A stretch of 64,000 nucleotides of DNA from contig CAJMLN010000005.1 of NCBI GenBank assembly GCA_905214315.1, positions 1 through 64,000 of the forward strand, written 5' to 3'. Under the pieces are notes generated by a model that was not told the origin of the DNA, made no database searches, and was given only the letters and a program-made list of their open reading frames with translations. The position numbers were made by a program, and so were the translations under genes. Below, piece after piece: positions 1-8,854 of the stretch. The stretch comes from an uncultured bacterium. GTDB taxonomy: Bacteria > Bacillota > Clostridia > Christensenellales > QALW01. How positions within the stretch are numbered: the first letter of the stretch is position 1; every line of letters begins with the position of its first letter.

Positions 1-2
1 AG

Positions 3-1079
3 TATACCTCGGGAACGACGGGCTTTCCCAAGGGCGTTATGCTGACGCATTATAATATTGTAAATAACGGCAAATGTATCGGTGACAGAATGGACCTTTC
101 CACTGCTGACCGGATGATGATTCAGGTTCCGATGTTCCATTGCTTTGGTATGGTTTTGGCCATGACAGCTGCTATGACACATGGAACGACTCTGCTGCCG
201 CTGCCGTATTTTTCACCTAAGCCTGCACTCGCCTGCATCAATATGGAGCATATTACCTGTTTCCACGGTGTGCCCACGATGTTTATTGCCATGCTGGAGC
301 ACGAGGATTTTGCCAAAACGGATTTTTCCTATATGCGTACCGGTATTATGGCCGGTTCGCCCTGCCCGATTTCGGTTATGAACGATGTGGTGGAAAAGAT
401 GAATATGAAGGAAATTACTATCGTGTTTGGGCAGACAGAATCTTCACCGGGATGCACAATGAGTTCTACCGATGATCCGGTAGATGTACGTGTGGGCACG
501 GTAGGCCGGCCTTTGCCGGAGATTGAATGTAAAATTGTAGATCCTGAAACAGGAGAGGAGCTGCCGGATAATGTAACGGGAGAATTTGTGGCCAGGGGTT
601 ATAATATTATGAAAGGGTATTATAAAATGCCCAAGGCTACCAAAAGCGCCATCGACGCGCAGGGCTGGCTGCATACGGGCGATCTTGCCTGCCGCACGCC
701 GGAGGGGAATTTCCGCATTACCGGGCGCTTAAAGGATATGATTATCCGCGGCGGCGAGAATATCTATCCCAAGGAGATTGAGGAGTTCATCTATACCCAT
801 CCCAAGGTCAAGGATGTACAGGTGATCGGCGTTCCTGATGAGCAGTACGGTGAAGAGATTATGGCCTGTATTATTCTAAAAGAGGGCGAAACAATGACGC
901 AGGAGGAAATGAAGGATTATATCCGGGCCAATATGGCACGGCACAAGGTGCCCCGGTATATTGATTTTGTTTCGGAATTTCCCATGAATGTCGCAGGGAA
1001 AATTCTAAAATATAAAATGAGGGAGGATGCCATAAAGAAGCTTGGACTGGATAAGGCGTCCAAAATCGTTACGGCGTAA
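3..1079 (+). CDS. AMP-binding acyl-CoA synthetase, C-terminal part (5' truncated by window)
   Basis: Adenylate-forming enzyme that should activate a carboxylic (probably fatty) acid to its acyl-CoA through an acyl-AMP. The open frame runs from base 3 and already contains the P-loop motif YTSGTTGFPKG, so only the N-terminal part is missing; 358 residues are visible. The A5 motif reads GQTESSP, followed by TGDL, the hinge GRLKDMIIRGGENIYPKE and a C-terminal AGKILKYKMRE with the catalytic lysine. All core ANL motifs are present, so the visible part looks intact. The acid used cannot be told; the overall pattern is that of medium/long-chain acyl-CoA ligases. An amidohydrolase starts 5 bases after the stop. 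Confidence 0.9.
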   Translation, partial: YTSGTTGFPKGVMLTHYNIVNNGKCIGDRMDLSTADRMMIQVPMFHCFGMVLAMTAAMTHGTTLLPLPYFSPKPALACINMEHITCFHGVPTMFIAMLEHEDFAKTDFSYMRTGIMAGSPCPISVMNDVVEKMNMKEITIVFGQTESSPGCTMSSTDDPVDVRVGTVGRPLPEIECKIVDPETGEELPDNVTGEFVARGYNIMKGYYKMPKATKSAIDAQGWLHTGDLACRTPEGNFRITGRLKDMIIRGGENIYPKEIEEFIYTHPKVKDVQVIGVPDEQYGEEIMACIILKEGETMTQEEMKDYIRANMARHKVPRYIDFVSEFPMNVAGKILKYKMREDAIKKLGLDKASKIVTA

Positions 1080-1084
1080 ATCAT

Positions 1085-1882
1085 ATGATCATTGATTCAC
1101 ATTGCCATATTTACCCGGATAAAATTGTAGAGCACGCCACAAAGGGCATTAGTGAGTTTTATGAGCTGCCTGTTCGGCTGGACGGCAAAACCGCTACTAT
1201 GGTAGAAGCCGGACGAAAAGTCGGTATTAGGCATTTTGTAGTGTTTTCGGTGGCCACGACGCCCGGCCAGGTAAGCTCCATTAATCGCTTTATTGCTTCA
1301 GCTGTGCAGGCCTCCGGCGGCTTGTTTACCGGTTTGGGAGCCTTTCATCCGCTATGCGGGGATATTTCCGCGGCAGTAGAAGAAATTGCTGCCCTGAGGC
1401 TTCGCGGCGTAAAGGTGCATCCTGATTTTCAGAAAACGCCGGTGGACGATGAAAGGTATATGGAATTGTTCTCCTGCTGCGCAGGGAAATTGCCGGTATA
1501 TCTGCATACCGGAGACCGGCGGTTTGATTTTTCCAATCCCGCGCGTACCCGACGTGCGGTAAAAGCAAATCCGAATACGGTGTTTATCGGTGCGCATTTA
1601 GGCGGATGGTCCGTGTGGGACGAGGCCGTCAGGCAGCTGCAGGATTGTGAAAATCTGTTTTTTGATACCTCCTCGTCCTTTAAGTGGCTGGGCGCAGGGC
1701 GCGCGGCGGAGATCATCCGAGCCTACGGTGCGCAGCGCGTTCTGTTCGGTACGGATTATCCGATGTGGAAGGCGGAAAAGGAGTTGGAAATCTTTTATAC
1801 GCTGGGGCTGAATAAAGAAGAGCAGGAGATGATTTTATATCGCAACGCCTGCGGGCTGTTCGGTATTAAGGAGGAAATATGA
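1085..1882 (+). CDS. TIM-barrel amidohydrolase (amidohydrolase 2 family)
   Basis: Metal-dependent hydrolase or decarboxylase of the amidohydrolase_2 superfamily, 265 residues, cytoplasmic with no signal peptide. The N-terminus carries the metal-binding pair in DSHCHIYP; later come HTGD, GAHLGG and the C-terminal GTDYPMW with the usual catalytic Asp, in the order expected for the barrel strands. It follows the acyl-CoA synthetase by 5 bases and overlaps the next gene by 4 (ATGA), so the three are probably one operon. The substrate is not evident; relatives act on small aromatic or cyclic acids, and nothing here narrows that. Confidence 0.8.
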   Translation: MIIDSHCHIYPDKIVEHATKGISEFYELPVRLDGKTATMVEAGRKVGIRHFVVFSVATTPGQVSSINRFIASAVQASGGLFTGLGAFHPLCGDISAAVEEIAALRLRGVKVHPDFQKTPVDDERYMELFSCCAGKLPVYLHTGDRRFDFSNPARTRRAVKANPNTVFIGAHLGGWSVWDEAVRQLQDCENLFFDTSSSFKWLGAGRAAEIIRAYGAQRVLFGTDYPMWKAEKELEIFYTLGLNKEEQEMILYRNACGLFGIKEEI

Positions 1883-2433
1883 AGCATACGGGAACGGTTA
1901 TTTTGAATACAGAGCGCTGTATTCTGCGGCCCTTTGTTTTAAGCGACGCACCGGCGATGTTTCAAAACTGGGCACGGGATGCGGAGGTTACCCGGTATCT
2001 TACCTGGCCCGCGCATAAAAATATGCAGGAAACTGAACAGGTGATTTCTGAGTGGATCAGCCGCTATCAGGAGCCGGATTTTTACCAGTGGTGCATTGCG
2101 GACCGGGAAACACAGCAGGCGATTGGCTCCGTTGCCGCGGTAAGGGTGCTGGAGGAGATTGAAGCGGTGGAAACAGGGTATTGCTTGAGCCGTGCTTGCT
2201 GGGGAAAAGGCTTAATGACTGAGGTTTATGCCGCGGTGCTGGATTTCTTTTTTGAAACGGTGCAGGTCAACCGCGTACAGGCAAGCCATGACGCCAGAAA
2301 TCCGGCTTCAGGGAAGGTGATGCTGAAATGCGGCCTTTCCTATGAGGGAACGCGCAGGATGGGCGCAAGAAATCAAAGCGGTATCTGTGATATTGTTTTG
2401 TACGGTAAAATAAAAACAGATAAAAAGCAGTGA
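1879..2433 (+). CDS. GNAT N-acetyltransferase, RimJ/RimL type
   Basis: Acetyl-CoA-dependent N-acetyltransferase of 184 residues. It opens with the RimJ/RimL-type strand (TERCILRPFVLSDAPAM), has a V/IG-type strand (AIGSVAAV) and the acetyl-CoA pyrophosphate loop near residue 110 (RACWGKGLMTEV), then the C-terminal NPASGKVMLKCGL typical of this subfamily. Targets in the subfamily range from ribosomal proteins to small molecules and antibiotics; none is indicated. Its ATG overlaps the amidohydrolase stop by 4 bases, and a strong terminator overlaps its own 3' end, so it is the last gene of the unit. Confidence 0.85.
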   Translation: MKHTGTVILNTERCILRPFVLSDAPAMFQNWARDAEVTRYLTWPAHKNMQETEQVISEWISRYQEPDFYQWCIADRETQQAIGSVAAVRVLEEIEAVETGYCLSRACWGKGLMTEVYAAVLDFFFETVQVNRVQASHDARNPASGKVMLKCGLSYEGTRRMGARNQSGICDIVLYGKIKTDKKQ

Positions 2434-2450
2434 GAGACCACTGCTTTTTT
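2422..2450 (+). terminator. Rho-independent terminator after GNAT gene
   Basis: Perfect 11-base stem AAAAAGCAGTG / CACTGCTTTTT around loop AGAGAC, running into six T. The 5' arm lies inside the last codons of the GNAT gene. Confidence 0.85.
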
Positions 2451-2713
2451 GCGGATAGGAAGAGCTGGTTTCGGCAAAAGGCGGGGAACTATTTCCTGCT
2501 TCCGGCCTTTGCCAAAGTTTGGTGTAAAGGAGAGGCGCGTAAGACTTTCTGCGGCGCGGGAGAATTGACTTTCCGCACTGTAGCCGATTACGGTTCTTTG
2601 AACCTTTAACAGGGCGGGCTTGTTCAATTGAACAAGGCAGTTTCTTTTTTCAGCAAAGGTCTGTTGCTTGGAACGGCAATTTGCAGGCGCCGTCTCTGGA
2701 AGGAGGATAGCAA
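2451..2713. other. Intergenic stretch without a recognisable gene
   Basis: About 260 bases between two facing terminators. Open frames here lack a ribosome site and any recognisable protein. Two perfect palindromes are present: GGTTC-TTT-GAACC (2592-2604) and CTTGTTCAATTGAACAAG (2619-2636). They could be operator sites or relics; no promoter clearly flanks them. Confidence 0.4.
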
Positions 2714-2745
2714 AAAACACCGGAATCATTTGATTCCGGTGTTTT
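2714..2745 (-). terminator. Terminator for the glycosidase operon (minus strand)
   Basis: Perfect 15-base stem AAAACACCGGAATCA / TGATTCCGGTGTTTT with a 2-base centre, just past the minus-strand stop at 2750. Read on the minus strand the 3' arm ends in a run of T. It could also work on the plus strand. Confidence 0.85.
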
Positions 2746-2749
2746 ATTT

Positions 2750-4960
2750 TTACTCAAAGATAGGCTGTACGAACAACGCACGGTAGCTGGGAATACTGCA
2801 GGTATTGCCCTCCAATATGGTAATACTGCCGTCTACGGGGTTATACAGGCGATATTTGCTGATACCTTCATATTGAAGCGTAACGGAGGCGTTTTCCTCG
2901 CTGGCGTTGGCCAGGAAATAAAATTCACTGCCGTTTCTCTCATAGGGGGATACATAGATCGTTTGGCTGGATTTTACCGTCAGAGGAACGGTCGTGGTGA
3001 TCCGCTCCGGCAGCGTTTCAATGCGCATGCAAAGATTGTCACTGAATTTTTTTGCCAGCTGTTCCACTTCCGCCTGATCACTTTCCTTTGCTGCCAGCTG
3101 CGGAACGGAATACATAAAGATGATATTCGCTCCGTTTTGTATCAGCTGGTCAAATACCCGCATCGTAGCGGCGTCAATGATCTCCGCTCTGGGGACGATG
3201 ATGGTTTTAAAGGTAAAATTGTTTACCGTAAGCGCATCACCGTTTACCTGACCCTGAGCAATGGCGTTATCGTCTAAAAAGACGTAATCAAGGCCGTTTT
3301 CACGCAGGGAAAGAACAATTTCGTCCACTGTTCTGTCGGTAATTTTAATCATGTCGTCAATGGAATATACGCTTTGATCATCCGGCGGAATGTAGTTGGC
3401 CGCTACGGTATCAATGCTATAGTATACGGCAATCTGGTTCTTGTTCTGCGCTTCGGTTACGATGGAGCCCAAGCGGCCCACATATTCGTTAAAGGCGATA
3501 CCGGTATCCTGCTCCGTATTTGCCTGTGTGTAATAGGTGGCGATTTGGTTGCCGCCGTCAAAATAGGCAAAGGTCATGGTGCCGAGAGCATAATCCAGAT
3601 GGTTCTCGGCAAACTCATCAGGATTGTTTACCGGACAGATCTCTACGAATACACGGTCTTTATTATACAGCCATGCCACGCTGGAGGCATATTTTCCGCC
3701 GGTGCTGATGCCGTTGATATACTGTGCCGGGCGGGGATTGAGGATATCGAATCCGGGATAGCCCACCTGCTGGGCGCAGAGCATAAAGTTGCCGTATACG
3801 GGAATGTGATACATCATCTGCTCCTCCAGCAGCATATGGCCGGAGAGCCTGGTGCCGTTTTCCTCACACCATTTTTCAATCTGGCCGAAGAAATTCTGGC
3901 TTAAAAGCGTACCGATATAATCGTAAAAATTACAGCGGACTCTCTTGGCCTCTGCCGAGGAGCCGGAAAACAGCATGGGCAGAACTTCTTTTAAATCGTA
4001 GCCGTATTTGGAGGCAAAATCCTCAAACATGCCGTAGTCATAGGGGACTACGGGATTTTTGTGGGTGCTTGAAAACAGATTCCTTGTCCCGCACAGCTGA
4101 GGCTCGTCGTCAAAAAACGCTTCAATGATATTACTGAAATCAGTAATGCTGTTTTTGTAGGTTTCGTAGGTAACATTGATAAACTCTTTTACGGCTTCGG
4201 CGTTTAACAGATTGGGATACGTTTTGTTGTATCCGCCTTCGGGATTTTCGGGATACGCCACGATGCAGTAGATGTAGGCCGTCCAGCGGCCGGGAGTGCC
4301 GGTAAAGGTAAGCCGGCCGTTTTTGTTTTCCACCGCAAGGTTCTCCCAGGAGCCCGCCGCGGTGTTTTCAGTGATAAAGGCTTTTTCAATGCTGATGAAA
4401 TCCTCCGGTACGGCAACCGACTGCGCGGCAATGCCGCTGCCGGTAACGGTAACCTGCTCCAGCATTATAGCACGGTGATCAGGATTGGCGCTTACCACCA
4501 AATCGCCGGCAGTACCGCTGGGATAGCCGCGTTCATCATAGAGCCATACGCGCAGACCTTGGGCATGGGCTTCCTGCACAAAGCGATTCAACCGCTCCAA
4601 TTTTCTTTCATTTGTCAAATATTGGGCATCCCAGCCGTCGTTGGTAATGACTCCGCCGAAACCGAAATCAAGTAATTTCTGTACCCGTTCGGCGGTATCT
4701 TTGCCGGGGAGTGTATTATCGTCAAATCCATGCGCAATGCGCAGGGCACGATATTTTTTTGCGGGGTTTAAAAATTCGTCCTGTGAAATCAGCGGATCAC
4801 TGTTCTTTTGCACGGGTGTTTCTATGGTACCGCCCGGTGTGCCGGGGGTGTTTGGTTTGCTGCCGGAATTCGACGTCATCAGCAAAACGCCGGAGATGAT
4901 AAGCAGCAGGGCCAAAGCGCCGCATGTACAGGCAAGGATCAGCTTACTTGTCTTGTTCAT
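2750..4960 (-). CDS. Membrane-anchored GH106-like glycosidase
   Basis: Probable extracytoplasmic glycoside hydrolase of 736 residues. Residues 7-29 form one hydrophobic segment after a short basic N-terminus, so it is anchored outside the membrane; a Gly/Pro/Thr-rich linker follows. The catalytic-type TIM barrel has LRVWLYDERGYPSGTAG, a motif I associate with GH106 alpha-L-rhamnosidases and relatives, then acidic motifs FFDDEPQLCG and SGHMLLEEQ that could carry the catalytic acids, and FVEICPVNNPDE. It is a paralogue of the cytoplasmic protein at 5810-7906, with the same motifs in the same order. Its start overlaps the CBM-type gene by 17 bases. Family placement is from memory; the substrate is unknown. 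Confidence 0.7.
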   Translation of the reverse strand: MNKTSKLILACTCGALALLLIISGVLLMTSNSGSKPNTPGTPGGTIETPVQKNSDPLISQDEFLNPAKKYRALRIAHGFDDNTLPGKDTAERVQKLLDFGFGGVITNDGWDAQYLTNERKLERLNRFVQEAHAQGLRVWLYDERGYPSGTAGDLVVSANPDHRAIMLEQVTVTGSGIAAQSVAVPEDFISIEKAFITENTAAGSWENLAVENKNGRLTFTGTPGRWTAYIYCIVAYPENPEGGYNKTYPNLLNAEAVKEFINVTYETYKNSITDFSNIIEAFFDDEPQLCGTRNLFSSTHKNPVVPYDYGMFEDFASKYGYDLKEVLPMLFSGSSAEAKRVRCNFYDYIGTLLSQNFFGQIEKWCEENGTRLSGHMLLEEQMMYHIPVYGNFMLCAQQVGYPGFDILNPRPAQYINGISTGGKYASSVAWLYNKDRVFVEICPVNNPDEFAENHLDYALGTMTFAYFDGGNQIATYYTQANTEQDTGIAFNEYVGRLGSIVTEAQNKNQIAVYYSIDTVAANYIPPDDQSVYSIDDMIKITDRTVDEIVLSLRENGLDYVFLDDNAIAQGQVNGDALTVNNFTFKTIIVPRAEIIDAATMRVFDQLIQNGANIIFMYSVPQLAAKESDQAEVEQLAKKFSDNLCMRIETLPERITTTVPLTVKSSQTIYVSPYERNGSEFYFLANASEENASVTLQYEGISKYRLYNPVDGSITILEGNTCSIPSYRALFVQPIFE

Positions 4961-5813
4961 CCTTTTTTCCTTTCTTTAATGAAATTACAAATGCCACGCC
5001 GCCGCCTACAAGAATAACGCCGGCAATAATGAGGATAATGGCAAGCGTATTGTTGGAGCTGCCCGAAATACTGTCGGTATCCGTGCCGGCTGTGGCGCTG
5101 GCAGAAGGTGTCTTGGTGCTGCCGCCGGTGGGCGCTGTTGTAGCCGCGTCGGGATTTGCCGTAGGCGCTTCGGTGGGCTCGGGCGTCGGCTCGGGTGTGG
5201 GTTCAGGCGTAGGGGCAACAAAAGCATCGCCCGTATAGCCTACTTTTGTCAGGCTGCAGGAATCAATCAGGAGATCGGCAAAGCTGTCGGCTCCGTCTTC
5301 TTCATTGGTAATAAAATAGAATTCAGCCTCCGTCAGATCACCGGACCAGGAAACCTCCATTGTGCCGGAAACGGATTTCCATTCGGTAGCAGAAAGCGTA
5401 ATAAAGTCCGTGGTTCCCCAAACCTTATCTTTTACATCCGTGCCTTTGTAAGCACCTACTACACCCTGAAGCTGTACCGGTGTATCCCATTCTTCCGCCA
5501 ATTTGGCATAGGCGGTGAACTGATAGGTGCCGGGACCATAGAAATTTAATTCATCGGTGATATACTGGCGAACGACATCCGTCTTATGGGTGCGGGAGGT
5601 GACAGACAGGCTGCTTTCGCCTTCATAGACGTCATCGAATGAGAAATCGATCAGGGCACCAGTATATTTGACCCAAACCTCGTCATTTTGGTCCTCAAAT
5701 GTGCCGTCAATCAGAATTTCATATTGGCTTGCGGCAAAGGACGTAAGGCCGGTAAAGGAAACGGCGGCCACAACCATAAGTATGGCCAGGGTAATACTTA
5801 AAAGTTTTTTCAT
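4944..5813 (-). CDS. Secreted carbohydrate-binding-type protein with C-terminal membrane anchor
   Basis: Surface protein of 289 residues. A typical signal peptide (MKKLLSITLAILMVVAA..., cleavage near SFA-AS) is followed by about 165 residues of beta-rich sequence resembling the jelly-roll of CBM family 4/9 modules (FEDQNDEVWVKY, GTYQFTAYAKL, DLLIDSCSLTKVG). A Pro/Thr/Glu linker with PEPT repeats and a Thr/Ser-rich stretch leads to a C-terminal transmembrane helix (IILIIAGVILVGGGVAFVI) and a basic tail. There is no LPXTG motif. It sits between two glycosidases and overlaps both genes, so it probably holds glycan at the surface for the anchored enzyme. The binding fold is inferred from pattern only. 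Confidence 0.7.
   Translation of the reverse strand: MKKLLSITLAILMVVAAVSFTGLTSFAASQYEILIDGTFEDQNDEVWVKYTGALIDFSFDDVYEGESSLSVTSRTHKTDVVRQYITDELNFYGPGTYQFTAYAKLAEEWDTPVQLQGVVGAYKGTDVKDKVWGTTDFITLSATEWKSVSGTMEVSWSGDLTEAEFYFITNEEDGADSFADLLIDSCSLTKVGYTGDAFVAPTPEPTPEPTPEPTEAPTANPDAATTAPTGGSTKTPSASATAGTDTDSISGSSNNTLAIILIIAGVILVGGGVAFVISLKKGKKDEQDK
5169..5214 (-). repeat. Short tandem repeat coding a PEPT linker
   Basis: Imperfect repeats of a 12-base unit encode Pro-Glu-Pro-Thr in the surface protein. It is a cell-wall-spanning linker rather than a regulatory or CRISPR repeat. Confidence 0.75.
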
Positions 5814-7906
5814 AGTGTTTCTCCTTCATTTTCAAATATTATCACTCCGCGTTCTGCACGGAGAGTAAAACAGGTGCTCAGGGGAGACCATTGATCGGTC
5901 TCGGGATCATACAGCGTTCCGCCGCTCTTTACGGCTGCGGTGCGGTCTTCTTCTGCGGTATTGATACAAAACCAGAATTTTCTGCCGTTGAGCCTGTAGG
6001 GAGAAACCAGAACGTCTTCGGCTTCCAGGCAAAGGCCCGCGGGGTAATCAATTTCCCGTATCAGCGCGTCTGTCTGCTGCAGGGACAGGCGCTTGCAGGG
6101 CAGAGCGTCCATCATCTGCCGCAGTTCTTCGTCGCGGCCGGATTCCTCGTATTGCGGAACCGCATCAAGGAAAATCAGCTTTCCACCGGAGGAAGCAAAG
6201 GCCTGAAGGGCGCGGGCCGCCTTTAGGGAAATAAATTCGGTAAACGGCACGAGCAGAGTTTTTGCGTGCACCAGCCCGCAGGTTAGACCGTTTTCCATTT
6301 TAGCCTGCAGAAGATGGTCTTCGTCTATAATATGATAGTCCATTTTGGCGTTGTACAGCAAGAGCGACAGCTCTTCCATGCTCTTTTCAAGCGCGTCGGT
6401 TTCTTCGTAAAGATCAACCTCGGGCGCATGGTCAAGCAAGGGAGCGGCAAACCAACTTTGCATTTGTGCAATCGGGTAGTAGACGGCTACCGGCGTATCC
6501 GGCGTGCTGTTGCGCAGCAGTGCGAGCAGCCGACCCACGTAAAGATTCAGTGCATTATGCTGTGCGGCGTCGGTAATAAAATGGTAGCCGTAGGCATTAT
6601 AGTGGGTGATTCCTGCAAACAGAACAAAAGTAGAAAGCCCCATAAATTCCTTAGACGGGTTTTCTTTTACTTTCTCAGGATAGTTGACGGGGCAGATTTC
6701 CAGCATCGTCATATTGTGCCCGTTCAGCCTTGCAAGGGATGAAGGATATTTCGCCGCAAAGGACCAGGAGGTTCCGAAGGCACTGCCGGGTTCCCAGAAT
6801 CTTTGTGCGTCAGCACAGAGAATATCGCAGCCGGGAATATCCTGACCGCCCACTACGCGCATATAATCGGCATAATAGCCCACATGATATTTCAGGCCCT
6901 CTTCCAGAAGAAAATGCCCGGAGGAAAGCGTACGGTGCTCACGGCACCAGGCGGCCACGATATCGATATAATTTTCTCTTGCCATATAAGAGAGCGTTTT
7001 ATAATAGCGGATTCTGGTACGGCGCGCGTCTAAGGAGGCGCCGGTAAACAGATATAAAAGCTTTTCTTCCAGGCGTTCGCCCCAATCACGGAAATAATGT
7101 TCCGTCAGCCCCTTGCCGTAGGGGGCGGGAATGCAGGTGAAATCTGTTTTGCCGCGGGCAAAGGTGAGCACAGAATGGGTAAGCGTCGGTTCGTCGGTGA
7201 AAAGCGCGTCAAACAATTCCATATCCATCTGCCTGGCCACAGGCTCCAGTCCGTTGGCAATGGAACTTTCCACCGCGGCCTTATCCAGATGGTTCAAATG
7301 TCCCTTTGCCTGCCCTAAGGGCTGCTGCGCTTCCTCTAAATGCAGGGCAATATAAAAGGCAATCAGCCATCCGTCGGCTTTGGGTACAACCGAAAGGACC
7401 TCCTGCAGCGGTACGGCCTCTGTAAGTTCCAAAGAATCCGCCGTGTAAACACCGGCAAAGAGCCAGCCGCCGCTCGTATCGCTTTGCTTGCATTCTATCG
7501 GTTCGCCGGCCTTGCAGGGCAGGGCGATAAAGTCAATGCTCTGGGCAAAATATTCGGGATGATCTTTTACCGCGTAGCCGTTTGCCAGTCCGCTGGGGTA
7601 GTAGTAGTCGTCGTACATCCACACCCGCAGGCCCTTTTCCTTAGCATATTGTACGGCGCTGCACAGCTTGGCGGTGTTCTTTTCTTCAAACACCCAGGCA
7701 GGATCCAGCCAGGTTGTGTTGGTTACCACGCCGCCTGCGCCGGAAGCAATGGCCCGGTCTATCTGGGCTGCGTAATCCGTTGCGGGATCACAGAGCTCAT
7801 GATAAATGGGAAAAACACGGTATTTTTTAGGCGGATCGGTAAGAAAGTCCTTGAAAGCACTTTCACTGCCGATTTTATCAAAAAATTTGTTAAGCAGGGT
7901 GTTCAT
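5810..7906 (-). CDS. Cytoplasmic GH106-like glycosidase
   Basis: Second paralogue of the anchored glycosidase, 698 residues, without signal peptide or membrane segment, so it probably acts on imported oligosaccharides. It has LRVWMYDDYYYPSG near residue 95, the acidic LFTDEPTLTHS, SGHFLLEEGLKYH and MLEICPVNYPEK in the same order as its partner. I place the start at the ATG at 7906 because GGAGG lies 8 bases upstream; a longer frame to 7948 has no such site. The stop overlaps the next ATG by 4 bases. The gene leads a three-gene operon divergent from an AraC-type regulator. Enzyme class is inferred from motif similarity. Confidence 0.7.
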   Translation of the reverse strand: MNTLLNKFFDKIGSESAFKDFLTDPPKKYRVFPIYHELCDPATDYAAQIDRAIASGAGGVVTNTTWLDPAWVFEEKNTAKLCSAVQYAKEKGLRVWMYDDYYYPSGLANGYAVKDHPEYFAQSIDFIALPCKAGEPIECKQSDTSGGWLFAGVYTADSLELTEAVPLQEVLSVVPKADGWLIAFYIALHLEEAQQPLGQAKGHLNHLDKAAVESSIANGLEPVARQMDMELFDALFTDEPTLTHSVLTFARGKTDFTCIPAPYGKGLTEHYFRDWGERLEEKLLYLFTGASLDARRTRIRYYKTLSYMARENYIDIVAAWCREHRTLSSGHFLLEEGLKYHVGYYADYMRVVGGQDIPGCDILCADAQRFWEPGSAFGTSWSFAAKYPSSLARLNGHNMTMLEICPVNYPEKVKENPSKEFMGLSTFVLFAGITHYNAYGYHFITDAAQHNALNLYVGRLLALLRNSTPDTPVAVYYPIAQMQSWFAAPLLDHAPEVDLYEETDALEKSMEELSLLLYNAKMDYHIIDEDHLLQAKMENGLTCGLVHAKTLLVPFTEFISLKAARALQAFASSGGKLIFLDAVPQYEESGRDEELRQMMDALPCKRLSLQQTDALIREIDYPAGLCLEAEDVLVSPYRLNGRKFWFCINTAEEDRTAAVKSGGTLYDPETDQWSPLSTCFTLRAERGVIIFENEGETL

Positions 7907-7979
7907 AATATATTCCTCCGCTGAAATAGGTAAATAAAAATCAGCCAATAGCTTGTTGTATTCCTATCAACAAAATGAA

Positions 7980-7996
7980 TTATATCATTGATATAA
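7980..7996. promoter_or_regulatory. Palindrome in divergent glycosidase/AraC intergenic region
   Basis: TTATATCATTGATATAA is a perfect 17-base palindrome midway between the divergent genes. Its place suggests an operator for this unit; AraC proteins more often use direct repeats, so the binding protein is uncertain. Confidence 0.4.
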
Positions 7997-8028
7997 GTAA
8001 TAGTCAATGTAGAATATTATAAATTTAA

Positions 8029-8057
8029 TGGACAAAAACATTATGCCTTGCTATAAT
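8029..8057 (+). promoter_or_regulatory. Sigma-A promoter for araC-type gene
   Basis: TGGACA (8029-8034) and TATAAT (8052-8057) are separated by 17 bases, ending 17 bases before the ATG. Confidence 0.6.
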
Positions 8058-8074
8058 AAAAAAGGTGGTAAAAT

Positions 8075-8809
8075 ATGAGAAATATCGTATATATCGGCAT
8101 GCAGGGGGAATGGATAAAAGAATGCGCGGAGCACAGCCATTCTTTTTGGGAAATTACCTATTATACGGAAGGCCATGGCGTGAATTATGCTTGGGGAAGG
8201 GAGTATCCGTTTCATCCCGGTTCGATTATCTGCCATCCTCCGGGTATGATACACAGCGACCGTTCTGAAAACGGATATCGGAATATTTATTTTATGGTGG
8301 AAAATTTTGATTTTAACTATTCTTTTCCCATCCATTTTGATGACACCCCGCATAAGGATTTCCTGTATCTGCTCCGGCTGCTGTATCATGAGTTTTATTT
8401 CAGCGGCGACGGCGGACTTCTTAACGCGATTTTAGGCGTGTTGAATGTGTATCTTGCCAAACAGATCGGTGCGGCTGGTCGGGATGAATATGTGGAAACA
8501 ATCCGGCAGGATATTGTTGAAAATTTTTCAAACGGAAAATATGAAATTCTTGAAGAAGTAAAGCAATTGCCGTTTTCGGTCAATCAGTTCAGGAAAAAGT
8601 TTGAAGCGGAGGTCGGGATGCCGCCGAAGACGTATCTGCAGATGATCCGTATTGCCCATGCAAAAAATCTGTTGGCCAACAGTTCCAAAAGCGTAGCGGA
8701 GGTCGGGCAGCTTTGCGGATACGGCGACGCGTATTATTTTTCAAGAATCTTTAAAAAATATTGCGGAGTGAGTCCGCAGCAATGGCGTACGGAACAGAAA
8801 AGCAAGTGA
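8075..8809 (+). CDS. AraC-family transcriptional regulator with cupin sensor
   Basis: DNA-binding regulator of 244 residues. The N-terminal half looks like a cupin ligand domain (EHSHSFWEITYYTEG, HPGSIICHPPGMIHS). The C-terminal half is a double helix-turn-helix: a first helix set near residues 150-195 (QLPFSVNQFRKKFEAEVGM) and the family signature VAEVGQLCGYGDAYYFSRIF near 210-230, ending CGVSPQQWR. It is divergent from the glycosidase operon, the usual position for a sugar-responsive activator of that operon, and may also act on downstream genes. GGTGG lies 5-9 bases upstream of the ATG. Confidence 0.88.
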   Translation: MRNIVYIGMQGEWIKECAEHSHSFWEITYYTEGHGVNYAWGREYPFHPGSIICHPPGMIHSDRSENGYRNIYFMVENFDFNYSFPIHFDDTPHKDFLYLLRLLYHEFYFSGDGGLLNAILGVLNVYLAKQIGAAGRDEYVETIRQDIVENFSNGKYEILEEVKQLPFSVNQFRKKFEAEVGMPPKTYLQMIRIAHAKNLLANSSKSVAEVGQLCGYGDAYYFSRIFKKYCGVSPQQWRTEQKSK

Positions 8810-8854
8810 AAAAACAGTTTGAAAATAAAAGAATTGAATAGGGGAGGAAAAAGC

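Noticed and set aside
2373..2729. 118-residue minus-strand frame in the gap after the GNAT gene
   Set aside because: Crosses two terminators, lacks a ribosome site and resembles no protein.
5169..5214. Tandem repeat considered as CRISPR-like
   Set aside because: Repeats are 12 bases without spacers and code an in-frame PEPT linker.
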